From Ancylobacter radicis (GTDB lineage Bacteria > Pseudomonadota > Alphaproteobacteria > Rhizobiales > Xanthobacteraceae): a stretch of DNA of 64,000 nt. The stretch covers positions 310,001 to 374,000 of the forward strand of contig NZ_JAHCQH010000017.1 of the NCBI RefSeq assembly GCF_018449475.1, given 5' to 3'. A program made the translations under genes and the position numbers. The first letter of the stretch is position 1; the number at the start of each line of letters is the position of its first letter. This document shows, one piece after another, positions 16,714 through 25,393 of the stretch. A model generated the notes under the pieces. The model had not been told where the DNA came from, did no database searches, and saw only the letters and a program-made list of their open reading frames with translations.

Positions 16714-17994
16714 ATGGCGTCCTATACCGACAAGGCCGGCCGGCCCATCGTCGTTGTCACCGGCATGGGCATGGTGACCTCGCTCGGGCAGGGCAAGGCG
16801 GATAACTGGGCCAAGCTGACGGCTGGCAAGTCCGGCATCCACCGCATCACCCGCTTCCCCGTCGATTCGATGAAGACCACCATCGCCGGGACGGTGGACT
16901 ATCTGCCGGAGAGCGGGCGCACCGCGCCGGACCTCTCCGAGGAACTCGCCCAGATCGCGGCGGAAGAGGCCATCGGCGAGTCCGGCATCGGCGCCAAGGG
17001 CGATTTCCCCGGCCCGCTGTTCTGCGCCGTGCCGCCGATCGAGCTGGAATGGCCGCAGCGCCGCATCCTGGCGCAGGAAGCCGCCGCCAACGGCCCGATC
17101 TCCTATGACGACCTGCTGCGCGCCGCCGAGGCCAATGGCCACGACGCCTGGCACGAGCGTTTCCTCTATGGCTCGATCGCCGATCATCTCGCCGACCGTT
17201 TCGGCACGCGCGGCCAGCCGATCTCGCTGTCCACCGCCTGCGCCTCGGGCAATACCTCGATCCAGCTCGCGGTCGAGGCGATCCGCCGTGGCGAATGCGA
17301 CGCAGCCCTGTCCATCGCCACCGACGGCTCGGTGACGGCGGAGGCGCTGATCCGCTTCTCGCTGCTCTCGGCCCTGTCGGCCAATAATGAAGTGCCGGAA
17401 GCGGCCTCCCGCCCCTTCGCCAAGAACCGCGACGGATTCATCATCGCCGAAGGCGCCGGTGCGCTGGTGCTGGAGAGCATGGAGCACGCGGTGGCGCGCG
17501 GGGCGAAGATCCTCGGCGTGGTCGAGGGTGTCGGCGAAATGGCCGACAGCTTCCACCGCACCCGCTCCTCGCCGGACGCCAAGCCCGTCATCGGCTGCAT
17601 GCGCAACGCGCTGGCCGATGCCGGCGTCGAGCCGGAGGAAATCGACTACATCAACGCCCACGGCACCTCGACGCCCGAGAATGACCGGATGGAGTTCACC
17701 GGCATGAGCGTGGTGTTCGGCGAGCGCCTGCCGAGCATCCCGATCTCCTCCAACAAGTCGATGATCGGCCATACGCTGACCGCCGCCGGCGCGATCGAGG
17801 CGGTGATCTCGCTGCTCACCATCCAGAACGGCCGTATCCCCCCGACCATCAATTACGAGACGCCCGACCCGGCCATCCCGCTCGACGTGGTGCCCAATGT
17901 CGCGCGCGACGCCAAGGTCAACCGGGTGATGTCGAACTCGTTCGGCTTCGGCGGGCAGAATGTCTGCCTGATCCTCAAGGGCGCCCCGGCGTGA
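16714..17994 (+). CDS. fabF1XL: Beta-ketoacyl-ACP synthase II-type, VLCFA elongation
   Basis: This condensing enzyme extends the AcpXL-bound chain. The 426-residue product keeps the whole catalytic set: Cys176 in ISLSTACASG, a histidine in INAHGTST, and Lys/His in NKSMIGHTL. The GFGG loop is near the C-terminus. It lies 39 bp behind the cysteine-less homologue, and its stop overlaps the next gene's GTG by 4 bp. The pairing of an intact and a degenerate KS suggests a heterodimer, which is inference. Confidence 0.94.
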   Translation: MASYTDKAGRPIVVVTGMGMVTSLGQGKADNWAKLTAGKSGIHRITRFPVDSMKTTIAGTVDYLPESGRTAPDLSEELAQIAAEEAIGESGIGAKGDFPGPLFCAVPPIELEWPQRRILAQEAAANGPISYDDLLRAAEANGHDAWHERFLYGSIADHLADRFGTRGQPISLSTACASGNTSIQLAVEAIRRGECDAALSIATDGSVTAEALIRFSLLSALSANNEVPEAASRPFAKNRDGFIIAEGAGALVLESMEHAVARGAKILGVVEGVGEMADSFHRTRSSPDAKPVIGCMRNALADAGVEPEEIDYINAHGTSTPENDRMEFTGMSVVFGERLPSIPISSNKSMIGHTLTAAGAIEAVISLLTIQNGRIPPTINYETPDPAIPLDVVPNVARDAKVNRVMSNSFGFGGQNVCLILKGAPA

Positions 17995-18743
17995 GCCAGC
18001 GCGTCCTCGTCACCGGCGGCGGGCGCGGCGTCGGCGCGGCCATCGTGCGCGCAGCGGCGCTCGCGGGCTTCCACGTGGTCTTCACCGTGCGCACCGCGGC
18101 GGCGGAGGCCGAGGCGCTGATCGCCGATATCAAGGCCGAGAAGCCGGACGCCGCGATCGAGGTCCGCTCGCTCGACCTCGCCGACAAAGGCGCGGTCGAT
18201 GCCTTCGCGGCCGCGATCGCCGAGGAGCCGGCCTATTTCGGCTTCGTGCACAATGCCGGCATGAGCTACGACACGCTGGCGGCGATGGTCGACCAGACCA
18301 AGGCCGAGCAGCTCATGCAGGTCAATTACTGGTCCTTCGTGAAGATCGCCGGCGCGCTGATCCGCCCGATGACGCGCGCCCGTGCCGGGCGCATCGTCGC
18401 CATCGGCTCGATCGCCGCCGATGTCGCCAATGCCGGCAACGCCATCTATGCCGGCTCCAAGGCCGCGCTGGCCGGCTATTGCCGCACGCTGGCGATCGAG
18501 ACGGCGCGGCGCGGCGTGACGGTCAACGTGGTCGCCCCCGGCTTTGTCGACACGGCGATGCTCGCGCCCTACGCTGCCTATCGCGCCAATGTCGAGAAGC
18601 AGATCCCGGCCGGGCGCTTCGCGGCGCCCGAGGATGTCGGCGCTGTCGTCGGCTTCCTGATCTCGCCCGGTGCCGCCTATGTGACCGGCGCGACCCTCCC
18701 GGTGGATGGCGGCCTCACGGCCGCACTAGCCATCCAACGCTGA
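17991..18743 (+). CDS. Short-chain dehydrogenase, probable 3-oxoacyl-ACP reductase
   Basis: This 250-residue SDR has the Rossmann motif TGGGRGVG at the N-terminus, NAG, catalytic Ser in AIGSI, and Y-A-G-S-K (the YxxxK pair). The C-terminal VTGATLPVDGG is typical of FabG-type reductases. The GTG start at 17991 overlaps the fabF1XL stop, which places it in the operon and indicates that it performs the keto-reduction step on AcpXL. The six-gene locus usually described in rhizobia (acpXL to lpxXL), as I recall it, has no reductase of this type, so its inclusion here completes the elongation cycle. Confidence 0.88.
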   Translation: MSQRVLVTGGGRGVGAAIVRAAALAGFHVVFTVRTAAAEAEALIADIKAEKPDAAIEVRSLDLADKGAVDAFAAAIAEEPAYFGFVHNAGMSYDTLAAMVDQTKAEQLMQVNYWSFVKIAGALIRPMTRARAGRIVAIGSIAADVANAGNAIYAGSKAALAGYCRTLAIETARRGVTVNVVAPGFVDTAMLAPYAAYRANVEKQIPAGRFAAPEDVGAVVGFLISPGAAYVTGATLPVDGGLTAALAIQR

Positions 18744-18854
18744 TTTCGTTATCCAGCCTCGTCTTTCCGCGGGCGGCCCGCGCGGTTCCTCTTGCCCTGC
18801 CTTTTGCGGCACGGAGGATCGATGCCAGCCGCCGGCGCTGCCTCGGAGTGTTTC

Positions 18855-19877
18855 ATGCGCGCGCTGCAACTGGTTTCCGACCGTGAACTCAAGCTCGTCG
18901 ACCTGCCGGAGCCGGACGCTCCCGCGCCGGGCGAGGTGCAGGTCTCCGTCAAGGCGCTGGCGCTGAACCATATCGACGTGTGGGGCTGGCGCGGCATGGC
19001 CTTCGCCAAGCGCAAGATGCCGCTGGTCGTCGGCGCGGAAGCGGTCGGCGAGGTCATCGCCACCGGCGAGGGCGTCACCCGCTTCACGAAGGGCTCGAAG
19101 GTCGCGATGTATGGCGCCCTCACCTGCGGCCAGTGCCGCATGTGCAAGGCCGGCCGCGACAATCTCTGCGAGGAAGTCGCCGGTGTCATGGGCTTCCATG
19201 TCGACGGCTTCGCCCGCGACACGCTGAACATCAAAGACCGGCTCTGCGTGCCGATCCCGGACGGCATCTCCTGGGTGGATGCCGCCACCGCGCCCGTCAC
19301 CTTCTCCACCGTCGAGCACATGCTGTTCGACAATGCCAAGCTCGAACCCGGCGAGACCGTGCTGGTCCACGCCGCCGGCTCCGGCATCGGCACGGTGGCG
19401 ATCCGCATGGCCAAGGAGATCGGCTGCACCGTCATCACCACGGCGGGCGATGACGAGAAATGCGCCAAGGCCCTCGCGCTCGGCGCCGACCACGTCATCA
19501 ACTACAAGACCGACCGCTTCGAGCACGAGGTCCGCAAGATCACCAAGAAGAAGGGCGTCGACGTGGTCTTCGAGCATGTCGGGGCGGAGACCTGGAACGG
19601 CTCGCTGCTCTCCATGCGGCCGGGCGCGCGCCTCGTCACCTGCGGCTCGACCTCGGGCGTCTCGGTGAACATGAACCTGATGCAGCTGTTCCAGCGCCAG
19701 TACCGCATCATCGGCTCCTTCGGCGCGCCGATCCGCGCCATCGTCGATGGTCTCAAGCGCATGGAGCGCGGCGTGCTGCCGGTGATCGATTCGCAGTACC
19801 CGCTGGACCAGTTCGGCTCCGGTCTGGAGCGGCTGGAGACCCGCCGGGTGTTCGGCAAGGTCGTCATCACCTTCTGA
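18855..19877 (+). CDS. adh2XL: Zinc-type MDR alcohol dehydrogenase / probable enoyl reductase
   Basis: This medium-chain dehydrogenase/reductase has 340 residues from ATG 18855, with GGAG 6 bp upstream. An N-terminal GroES-like domain carries a four-cysteine structural zinc lobe (Cys91, 94, 97, 105), and the NAD(P) domain has HAAGSGIGTVAI. In acpXL loci the homologous gene is called adh2XL. An enoyl-ACP reductase role would fill the last elongation step, but this is inference. A 111-bp gap separates it from the SDR and 20 bp from lpxXL. An upstream in-frame ATG at 18792 lacks a ribosome site. Confidence 0.88.
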   Translation: MRALQLVSDRELKLVDLPEPDAPAPGEVQVSVKALALNHIDVWGWRGMAFAKRKMPLVVGAEAVGEVIATGEGVTRFTKGSKVAMYGALTCGQCRMCKAGRDNLCEEVAGVMGFHVDGFARDTLNIKDRLCVPIPDGISWVDAATAPVTFSTVEHMLFDNAKLEPGETVLVHAAGSGIGTVAIRMAKEIGCTVITTAGDDEKCAKALALGADHVINYKTDRFEHEVRKITKKKGVDVVFEHVGAETWNGSLLSMRPGARLVTCGSTSGVSVNMNLMQLFQRQYRIIGSFGAPIRAIVDGLKRMERGVLPVIDSQYPLDQFGSGLERLETRRVFGKVVITF

Positions 19878-19897
19878 GCCGGAACCGCCCCCCGCCG

Positions 19898-20815
19898 ATG
19901 AGCACCGACACCCAGCCGCGCAAGCCGTGGAAACTTCGCCTGCGCGATGGCTTTCTGTCGGCCGGCGTGTGGCTTGTGGCGCGGCTGCTGCGGCTGCAGA
20001 GCCCGCAATTCTCGGCCTGGGTCGGCAGTTTCTGGGCCCGCGCCATCGGGCCGTTCACGCCGATCCACAAAGCGGCGCTGAAGAATCTCGCCCTCGCCTA
20101 CCCGGAGAAGACCGAGGCCGAGCGCCGGGAAATCGCGCGGGGCATGTGGGACAATCTCGGCCGCATGGCCGGCGAGTTCGTCCATCTCGACCGCATCTGG
20201 CAGTACAATATGTGGGAGCCGGCCAAGAGCCGGATCGAGACCACCGGCGTCTCCAACTTCGTCGCCATGCGGATCGACGGCAAGCCGGCACTGGTGTTCA
20301 CAGCGCATCTGGCGAACTGGGAACTGCCGGCCATCGCCGCCGCGGCGCAGGGGCTGGACAGCGCGGTGCTGTTCCGCGCGCCCGACAACACCTTCTTCGC
20401 CGACCTGCTGTTCGGCGCCCGCAGCCAGGTGATGGGCAATCTCGTCGCCGCCTCGCATGTGGCGGTGTTCGAGCTGGCCGCCGTGCTGGATCAGGGCAAG
20501 CATCTCGGCATTCTGGTCGATCAGGCGCGCAAGGGCGGGCCCATCGCGCAGTTCTTCGGCCAGCCCTGCACCACCAACCCGACCATTGCCCGCCTCGCCC
20601 GGCTCTATGAATGCCCGGTCCATGGCGTGCGGGTGATTCGCCTGCCGGAAGGGCGTTTCCGCATCCACTGCACGCCCGCCCTCAACCTGCCGCGCGACGC
20701 CAAGGGCAAGATCGACGTGGACGGCTCGATGCAGATGATCACCTCCGTGGTGGAGGACTGGGTCCGCGAGCATCCCGAGCAGTGGACCTGGTTCTACCGC
20801 CGCTGGCGGATCTGA
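19898..20815 (+). CDS. lpxXL: Lipid A very-long-chain acyltransferase LpxXL
   Basis: This inner-membrane acyltransferase of the HtrB/LpxL family transfers the C26-C28 chain from AcpXL to the Kdo2-lipid A precursor. It has 305 residues. One N-terminal hydrophobic segment is visible. The catalytic HX4E motif is His137-LANW-Glu142, and the conserved F-G-Q-P and L-D/V-D-Q motifs follow. It is the last gene of the operon, and a palindromic intergenic repeat lies downstream. Confidence 0.93.
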   Translation: MSTDTQPRKPWKLRLRDGFLSAGVWLVARLLRLQSPQFSAWVGSFWARAIGPFTPIHKAALKNLALAYPEKTEAERREIARGMWDNLGRMAGEFVHLDRIWQYNMWEPAKSRIETTGVSNFVAMRIDGKPALVFTAHLANWELPAIAAAAQGLDSAVLFRAPDNTFFADLLFGARSQVMGNLVAASHVAVFELAAVLDQGKHLGILVDQARKGGPIAQFFGQPCTTNPTIARLARLYECPVHGVRVIRLPEGRFRIHCTPALNLPRDAKGKIDVDGSMQMITSVVEDWVREHPEQWTWFYRRWRI

Positions 20816-21121
20816 CGGCAAACGCTGGCACACGCCGAGCGGCAGGCGTGGGCGCGGACGTGCGACGTCACACATTCCCCGCCCTCACGCCGTCATCCCC
20901 GGGCTTGACCCGGGGATCCAAGACGTTCCCTCACCCCACCGGCCGAAGTCGTGGATGGCCGGCTGATCCCCGGATCAAGTCCGGGGACGGCCATGACGGG
21001 TTGACGACAGCCGCGCCCCAAAAGAAAGCGAGCGCCCGGTCTCCCGGACGCCCGTCTGATCTTGCGTCTGATCGCCCTGCCCTGCCCGGCCACCACGTGC
21101 AGCGGCCGGGGCAGGCTCAGC
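20816..21121. other. Intergenic region between lpxXL and potF-like gene
   Basis: These 306 bp separate two convergent transcription units. No coding frame is credible. Most of the region is taken by a long palindromic repeat (20891-20998), which may also act as a transcription end for both sides. Confidence 0.6.
20891..20998. repeat. REP-like palindromic repeat, family A
   Basis: CGTCATCCCCGGGCTTGACC starts a left hairpin ending in CGGGGATCC. The right side, from GTCGTGGAT to CCATGACG, is its imperfect inverse. The whole 108-bp unit can fold into a long cruciform with outer CGTCAT/ATGACG arms. A full second copy lies at 45565-45653 and a half copy at 40881-40914. All three are intergenic. 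Similar elements are common between alphaproteobacterial genes. Confidence 0.85.
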
Positions 21122-22231
21122 TCACTTGCCGCGCTTGAAGTCGGTCCAGGTCTTGGTGACGACGCGCTGAACCTTCTGCGGGTAGGTGGTGACGGTGAAC
21201 AGCTTGGCCCGCGTCTCCGCGTCCGGGTAGATCGCCGGATTGTCCATGATCGCCTTGTCGATGAACTTCTGCGCGCCTTCGCTGCCCGAGGCATAGGCGA
21301 TGTAGTTCGAGTTCTTCGCCGCGACTTCCGGCTTCATCATGTAGTTGATGAAGGCGAGCGCCTCCTCCGGGTGCGACGCATCCTTCGGGATGGCGAAGTT
21401 GTCGAACCACATGAGCGCACCTTCCTTGGGGATGATGTACTCGATGTTGATCGGCGGCTTGCCGGTCTTCTCGGCGGCTTCCTCGGCGCGGGCCTTGGCC
21501 TGGAACACGTCGCCCGACCAGCCGACCGCGAGGCAGATGTCGCCGCCCGCCAGCGCGTTGATATAGCCCGAGGAATCGAACTTCTTCACGAATTTGCGGA
21601 TCGGCGCCAGCAGCTTGCCGGCGGCCTCGATGTCCTTGGGATCCTTGGAGTTCGGGTCCTTGCCGAGATAGCGCAGCGCGGTGGGGATGATCTCCTCCGG
21701 GCCGTCCAGCATGTAGACGCCGCAATCCTTGAGCTTGCCGAGCAGCTCCGGCTTGAAGACGACGTCCCAGGTGTTGAGCGGGGTGTCACCGAGGCGCTCC
21801 TTCACCTTGTCGACATTGATGCCGATGCCGGTGGTGCCCCACATGTAGTTCACGGCGTAGTCATTGCCGGGATCATAGACGGCGAGGCGCTCGGAGATCA
21901 CCGGCCACTGATATTGCAGGTTCGGAAGCTTCGACTTGTCGAGCTTCATGAACACGCCGGCCTGGATCTGGCGCTGAAGGAAGGAGCCGGTCGGCACCAC
22001 CACGTCATAGCCGGTCTTGCCGCCGAGCAGCTTGGTCTCAAGCACTTCGTTGGAGTCGAAGACGTCGTACCGGACCTTGATGCCGGTTTCCTTCGTGAAC
22101 TCCTCCAGCACCGACTCGTCGATGTAGTCGGACCAGTTGTAGACGTTCACGACCTTTTCCTGCGCCGAGGCCGGCGCGACCGCCAGCGCCGCCAGCAGGC
22201 CGGCCGCGAGTGTCGTCAGGAGGCGAGACAT
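21122..22231 (-). CDS. Polyamine ABC transporter substrate-binding protein (PotF/PotD type)
   Basis: This periplasmic binding protein of 369 residues starts at ATG 22231, preceded by AAGGAG. A Sec signal ends at ASAQ, and the mature part begins EKVVNVYNWSDYIDESVLEE, the classic opening of PotD/PotF proteins. YVMWGTTGIG-like and GWSGDVFQA segments of the family follow. The gene lies 130 bp downstream of the gamma-glutamylputrescine synthetase-like gene on the same strand, so a putrescine or spermidine ligand is likely. No permease or ATPase genes for it are in the window. Confidence 0.92.
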   Translation of the reverse strand: MSRLLTTLAAGLLAALAVAPASAQEKVVNVYNWSDYIDESVLEEFTKETGIKVRYDVFDSNEVLETKLLGGKTGYDVVVPTGSFLQRQIQAGVFMKLDKSKLPNLQYQWPVISERLAVYDPGNDYAVNYMWGTTGIGINVDKVKERLGDTPLNTWDVVFKPELLGKLKDCGVYMLDGPEEIIPTALRYLGKDPNSKDPKDIEAAGKLLAPIRKFVKKFDSSGYINALAGGDICLAVGWSGDVFQAKARAEEAAEKTGKPPINIEYIIPKEGALMWFDNFAIPKDASHPEEALAFINYMMKPEVAAKNSNYIAYASGSEGAQKFIDKAIMDNPAIYPDAETRAKLFTVTTYPQKVQRVVTKTWTDFKRGK

Positions 22232-22361
22232 CCTTATCTCCTTGGGCAAGTTGAATGATCAGCCGAATGGATAGGAACAGGTTCCAGATACCAAGGCTAG
22301 TGCGGGATCGCCCCGGGCTCAAGCGCAACCGCCCGGCGAAAAGCCCACGCCTTGATCACGC

Positions 22362-23765
22362 TCACAAATAAGTCTCGTACTCCAGCGGATTGATCCGCCG
22401 CTCGAAGGCGGCGAGCTCCGTTTCCTTCATGATGGCGAACACCCGCCGGTACTGGGCGCCGAACGCCCGGCCGACGAAGTCCGAGGCCGCGAAGCGCCGC
22501 ACCGCCTCGCCCATGTCGTAGCTCAGCAGCGGCGCTTCCTGCTCATAGGCATTGCCGGTGAGCGGCGTCGGCGGCTCCAGCCCGCGCTCGATGCCCTCGA
22601 TCATGCCGGCGAGAATGCCGGCCAGAACCAGATGCGGATGGGCGTCGGCGCCGGCGATGCGGTGTTCGAGCCGGCGTGCCTTGGGCGGGCCGTTCGGCAC
22701 GCGCACCGCCACCGCCCGGTTGTCATAACCCCAGGAGATGCTGGTCGGGGCGTAGCTGCCCGGCACAAGGCGGCGGAAGCCGTTATAGCTTGGTACATAG
22801 AAGACGCAGGTATCGGCCATGGTCGCGAGCATGCCCGCCGCCGCGTTGCGCAGCAGGCGTTCCCCCGCCTCGCCCTTGGCGAAGGCATTGGCGCCGCCGG
22901 AATCGGCAAGGCTCACATGGACATGCATGCCCGAGCCGGCGAATTCGAGGAACGGCTTGGCCATGAAGCTGGCGCGCAGCCCGTGCTTGCGGGCCACGCC
23001 GTCGATCAGCCGGCGCAGCAATATCGCGTCATCGGCCGCCGCCATCGGGTCGTTGCGGTGATAGAGATTCACCTCGAACTGGCCGGGCGCCGCCTCGGAG
23101 ATCACCGTGTCGGCCGGCAGGCCCTGGATGCGGGCGGCCTCGCGCACCTCGTGCAGCAGCCCGGCATGGGCGTCGAGGTCGGACATGGCGTACATGTTCT
23201 GCCGTGCCGGCCCGGAGGTCGAGGCGGGGAACACCGGTTCGGGCACGCCGCCGGGACCCGGCGCCGGCTTCATCAGATAGAATTCCAGCTCGAAGGCGAC
23301 GCAGGGGTAAAGCCCGAGCGCAGCAAGCCGGGCGACCTGCGCGGCCAGCTTGTGGCGCGGATCGAGATCCCACGGACGCTCGCCGCCGCGACCATCCGGC
23401 TCGTACATGGAGATCATCACCTGCGCCGCCGGGCGCGGCGACCACGGCACCGGCTTCAGCGTGCCCGCCACCGGCCGGCACATGCCGTCGCGGTCGCCGG
23501 TCTCGATATGGATGCCGGTTTCCTCGACCTCGCGGCCCCAGATGTCGAGCCCGAAGATGGAGAGCGGAATCGCGACGCCGTCGCCCCAGATCTTCCCACC
23601 CGCCGTTCCCGGTATCCATTTGCCCCGCAGCACGCCATGCGTGTCGGGCAGCAGCACCTCGACAATGTCGGGCGTGCCATGTTCGGCCACATAGGCGCCG
23701 AACTCATCGGCAGGACGGGAGGAGGTCGGCGCCGCGGCGATGTCCGCAGCTTCGGGCAAGGGCAT
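22362..23765 (-). CDS. Glutamine synthetase family protein, probable gamma-glutamylputrescine synthetase
   Basis: This ATP-dependent ligase of 467 residues is the length of PuuA (about 470). Glutamine synthetase motifs are visible: D-T-H-G-V-L-R-G-K near the N-terminus, the metal site ELEFYL, SGMHVHVSL, and the basic run EHRIAGADAHP. It would attach glutamate to putrescine as the first step of the Puu catabolic route. ATG 23765 has AGGTGG just upstream and is preferred over the GTG at 23804. It lies between the polyamine-binding protein and the divergent aminotransferase, which supports the assignment. Another amine substrate remains possible. Confidence 0.88.
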   Translation of the reverse strand: MPLPEAADIAAAPTSSRPADEFGAYVAEHGTPDIVEVLLPDTHGVLRGKWIPGTAGGKIWGDGVAIPLSIFGLDIWGREVEETGIHIETGDRDGMCRPVAGTLKPVPWSPRPAAQVMISMYEPDGRGGERPWDLDPRHKLAAQVARLAALGLYPCVAFELEFYLMKPAPGPGGVPEPVFPASTSGPARQNMYAMSDLDAHAGLLHEVREAARIQGLPADTVISEAAPGQFEVNLYHRNDPMAAADDAILLRRLIDGVARKHGLRASFMAKPFLEFAGSGMHVHVSLADSGGANAFAKGEAGERLLRNAAAGMLATMADTCVFYVPSYNGFRRLVPGSYAPTSISWGYDNRAVAVRVPNGPPKARRLEHRIAGADAHPHLVLAGILAGMIEGIERGLEPPTPLTGNAYEQEAPLLSYDMGEAVRRFAASDFVGRAFGAQYRRVFAIMKETELAAFERRINPLEYETYL

Positions 23766-23885
23766 GATCCACCTGGCAGAATGCGTCGTGTCAATTGTGC
23801 TCACGCCGACGCGGTGGTGGTCAAGCGCCGCCCCCGCAGCGTGGACACCCTCCTTTTGCCATGCCGGACGCCTTGACGCACGCGA

Positions 23886-23899
23886 AATGTGATCACATT
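23886..23899. promoter_or_regulatory. Perfect 14-bp palindrome, candidate operator
   Basis: AATGTGATCACATT is a perfect palindrome placed between the divergent glutamine-synthetase-like gene (start 23765) and the aminotransferase (start 23934). The TGTGATCACA core has the look of a GntR/FadR-family or related site. No regulator gene is adjacent. It lies 34 bp upstream of the aminotransferase ATG, a good position for repression. Confidence 0.6.
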
Positions 23900-23933
23900 G
23901 TCAGGGCAACCTCACGCTGCCCGCAGGTGCGCC

Positions 23934-25313
23934 ATGACGCTTCCCACTTCCACCGCCGAACTGCGCGCGCTCGACGCCGCCCATCACCTCCACCCGTTCA
24001 GCGACACCAAGTCGCTCAACGCCGAGGGCTCGAGCGTCATCGTCAAGGCGGAGGGCGTGTGGCTCACCGATTCCGACGGCAACCGCATCCTCGACGGCAT
24101 GTCGGGCCTGTGGTGCGTGAATGTCGGCTATGGCCGCGAGGAGATCGTCGAGGCGGTCGCCGCCCAGATGCGCGAGCTGCCCTATTACAACACCTTCTTC
24201 AAGACCACCCACAAGCCGGCCATCGAGCTCGCCGCCAAGCTCGCCGAACTGACGCCGAAGCAGTTCAACCGCGTCTTCTTCACCGGTTCCGGCTCGGAAT
24301 CGAACGACACGGTGATCAAGCTCGTCCGCCGCTATTTCCAGATCAAGGGCAAGCCGGAGAAGAAGATCATCATCTCCCGGCACAACGCCTATCACGGCTC
24401 CACCGTCGCCGCCGGCAGCCTGGGCGGCATGGCGCCGATGCACGGCCAGAGCGCGGTGATCCCAGACATCGTCCACATCGCCCAGCCCTATTTCTGGGGT
24501 GAGGCGCGTCAGGGCGAGACGCCGGACGAGTTCGGCCTGCGCACCGCCCGTGCGCTGGAAGCCACCATCGACGCGCTGGGCGAAGACCGGATCGCCGCCT
24601 TCATCGCCGAGCCGGTGCAGGGCGCCGGCGGCGTCATCATCCCGCCCGCGACCTACTGGCCGGAGATCGCCCGCATCTGCCGCGAGCGCGACATCCTGTT
24701 CATCTCCGACGAGGTGATCTGCGGCTTCGGCCGGACCGGAAGCTGGTTCGGTTGCGAGACCTTCCACACCGAGCCGGACATCCTCGTCATGGCCAAGGGC
24801 ATCACCTCCGGCTACATGCCGCTGGGCGGGGTGATGGTGGCCGACCGCGTGGTCGAGGTGCTGCTGGAAGGCGGCGACTTCAACCATGGCTACACCTATT
24901 CCGGCCACCCGGCCGCCTGCGCCGCCGCGCTCGCCAATCTCGACATCATGCAGCGTGAGAATCTGGTCGGGCGCGTCGCGAATGATGCCAGCCCCTATCT
25001 CAAGGCCCTCTGGTCCACCCTCGCCGACCACCCGCTGGTGGGCGAGGCGCCGATGCTCGGGCTGCTCGGCGCGCTGGAACTGACGCCGGACAAGATCGGC
25101 CGCACCAAATTCCCCGATCCCGGCAAGGTCGGCATGCTGGCGCGCGACTTCTCCTTCAAGAACGGCCTCGTCATGCGCGCCGTGCGCGACCGCCTGATCA
25201 TCGCCCCGCCGCTGGTCATTTGCCATGGCGAGATGGACCAGCTCGTCGCCAGCGTCCGCAAGACGCTCGACGACACCCATGCCGAGCTGAAGCGCATGGG
25301 CTGGGTGCACTGA
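23934..25313 (+). CDS. Class III aminotransferase, probable putrescine/polyamine:pyruvate type
   Basis: This PLP enzyme of 459 residues starts at ATG 23934. The family signatures are FTGSGSESNDT for phosphate binding, the SDEVICGFGRTG strand with the cofactor-contacting Asp, and the PLP lysine in MAKGITSGYMPLGG. The N-terminal HHLHPFSD and WCVNVGYG segments are typical of omega-amino acid:pyruvate and SpuC-like putrescine aminotransferases. The position, divergent from a PuuA-like ligase, supports a role in polyamine breakdown. Another omega-amine could be the substrate. Confidence 0.9.
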   Translation: MTLPTSTAELRALDAAHHLHPFSDTKSLNAEGSSVIVKAEGVWLTDSDGNRILDGMSGLWCVNVGYGREEIVEAVAAQMRELPYYNTFFKTTHKPAIELAAKLAELTPKQFNRVFFTGSGSESNDTVIKLVRRYFQIKGKPEKKIIISRHNAYHGSTVAAGSLGGMAPMHGQSAVIPDIVHIAQPYFWGEARQGETPDEFGLRTARALEATIDALGEDRIAAFIAEPVQGAGGVIIPPATYWPEIARICRERDILFISDEVICGFGRTGSWFGCETFHTEPDILVMAKGITSGYMPLGGVMVADRVVEVLLEGGDFNHGYTYSGHPAACAAALANLDIMQRENLVGRVANDASPYLKALWSTLADHPLVGEAPMLGLLGALELTPDKIGRTKFPDPGKVGMLARDFSFKNGLVMRAVRDRLIIAPPLVICHGEMDQLVASVRKTLDDTHAELKRMGWVH

Positions 25314-25393
25314 GCCGCCGCGCGGCAAACCGGCGGCGCGGGCACGCGAAACGTGCTTGAATGCCGCCGGGGCCCGTGCCCAAGGATGCTGTC

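Noticed and set aside
25320..25390. GGGCACG/CGTGCCC inverted arms between the two aminotransferases
   Set aside because: The arms are 7 bp and far apart, with no T-tract, so this is too weak to call a terminator.
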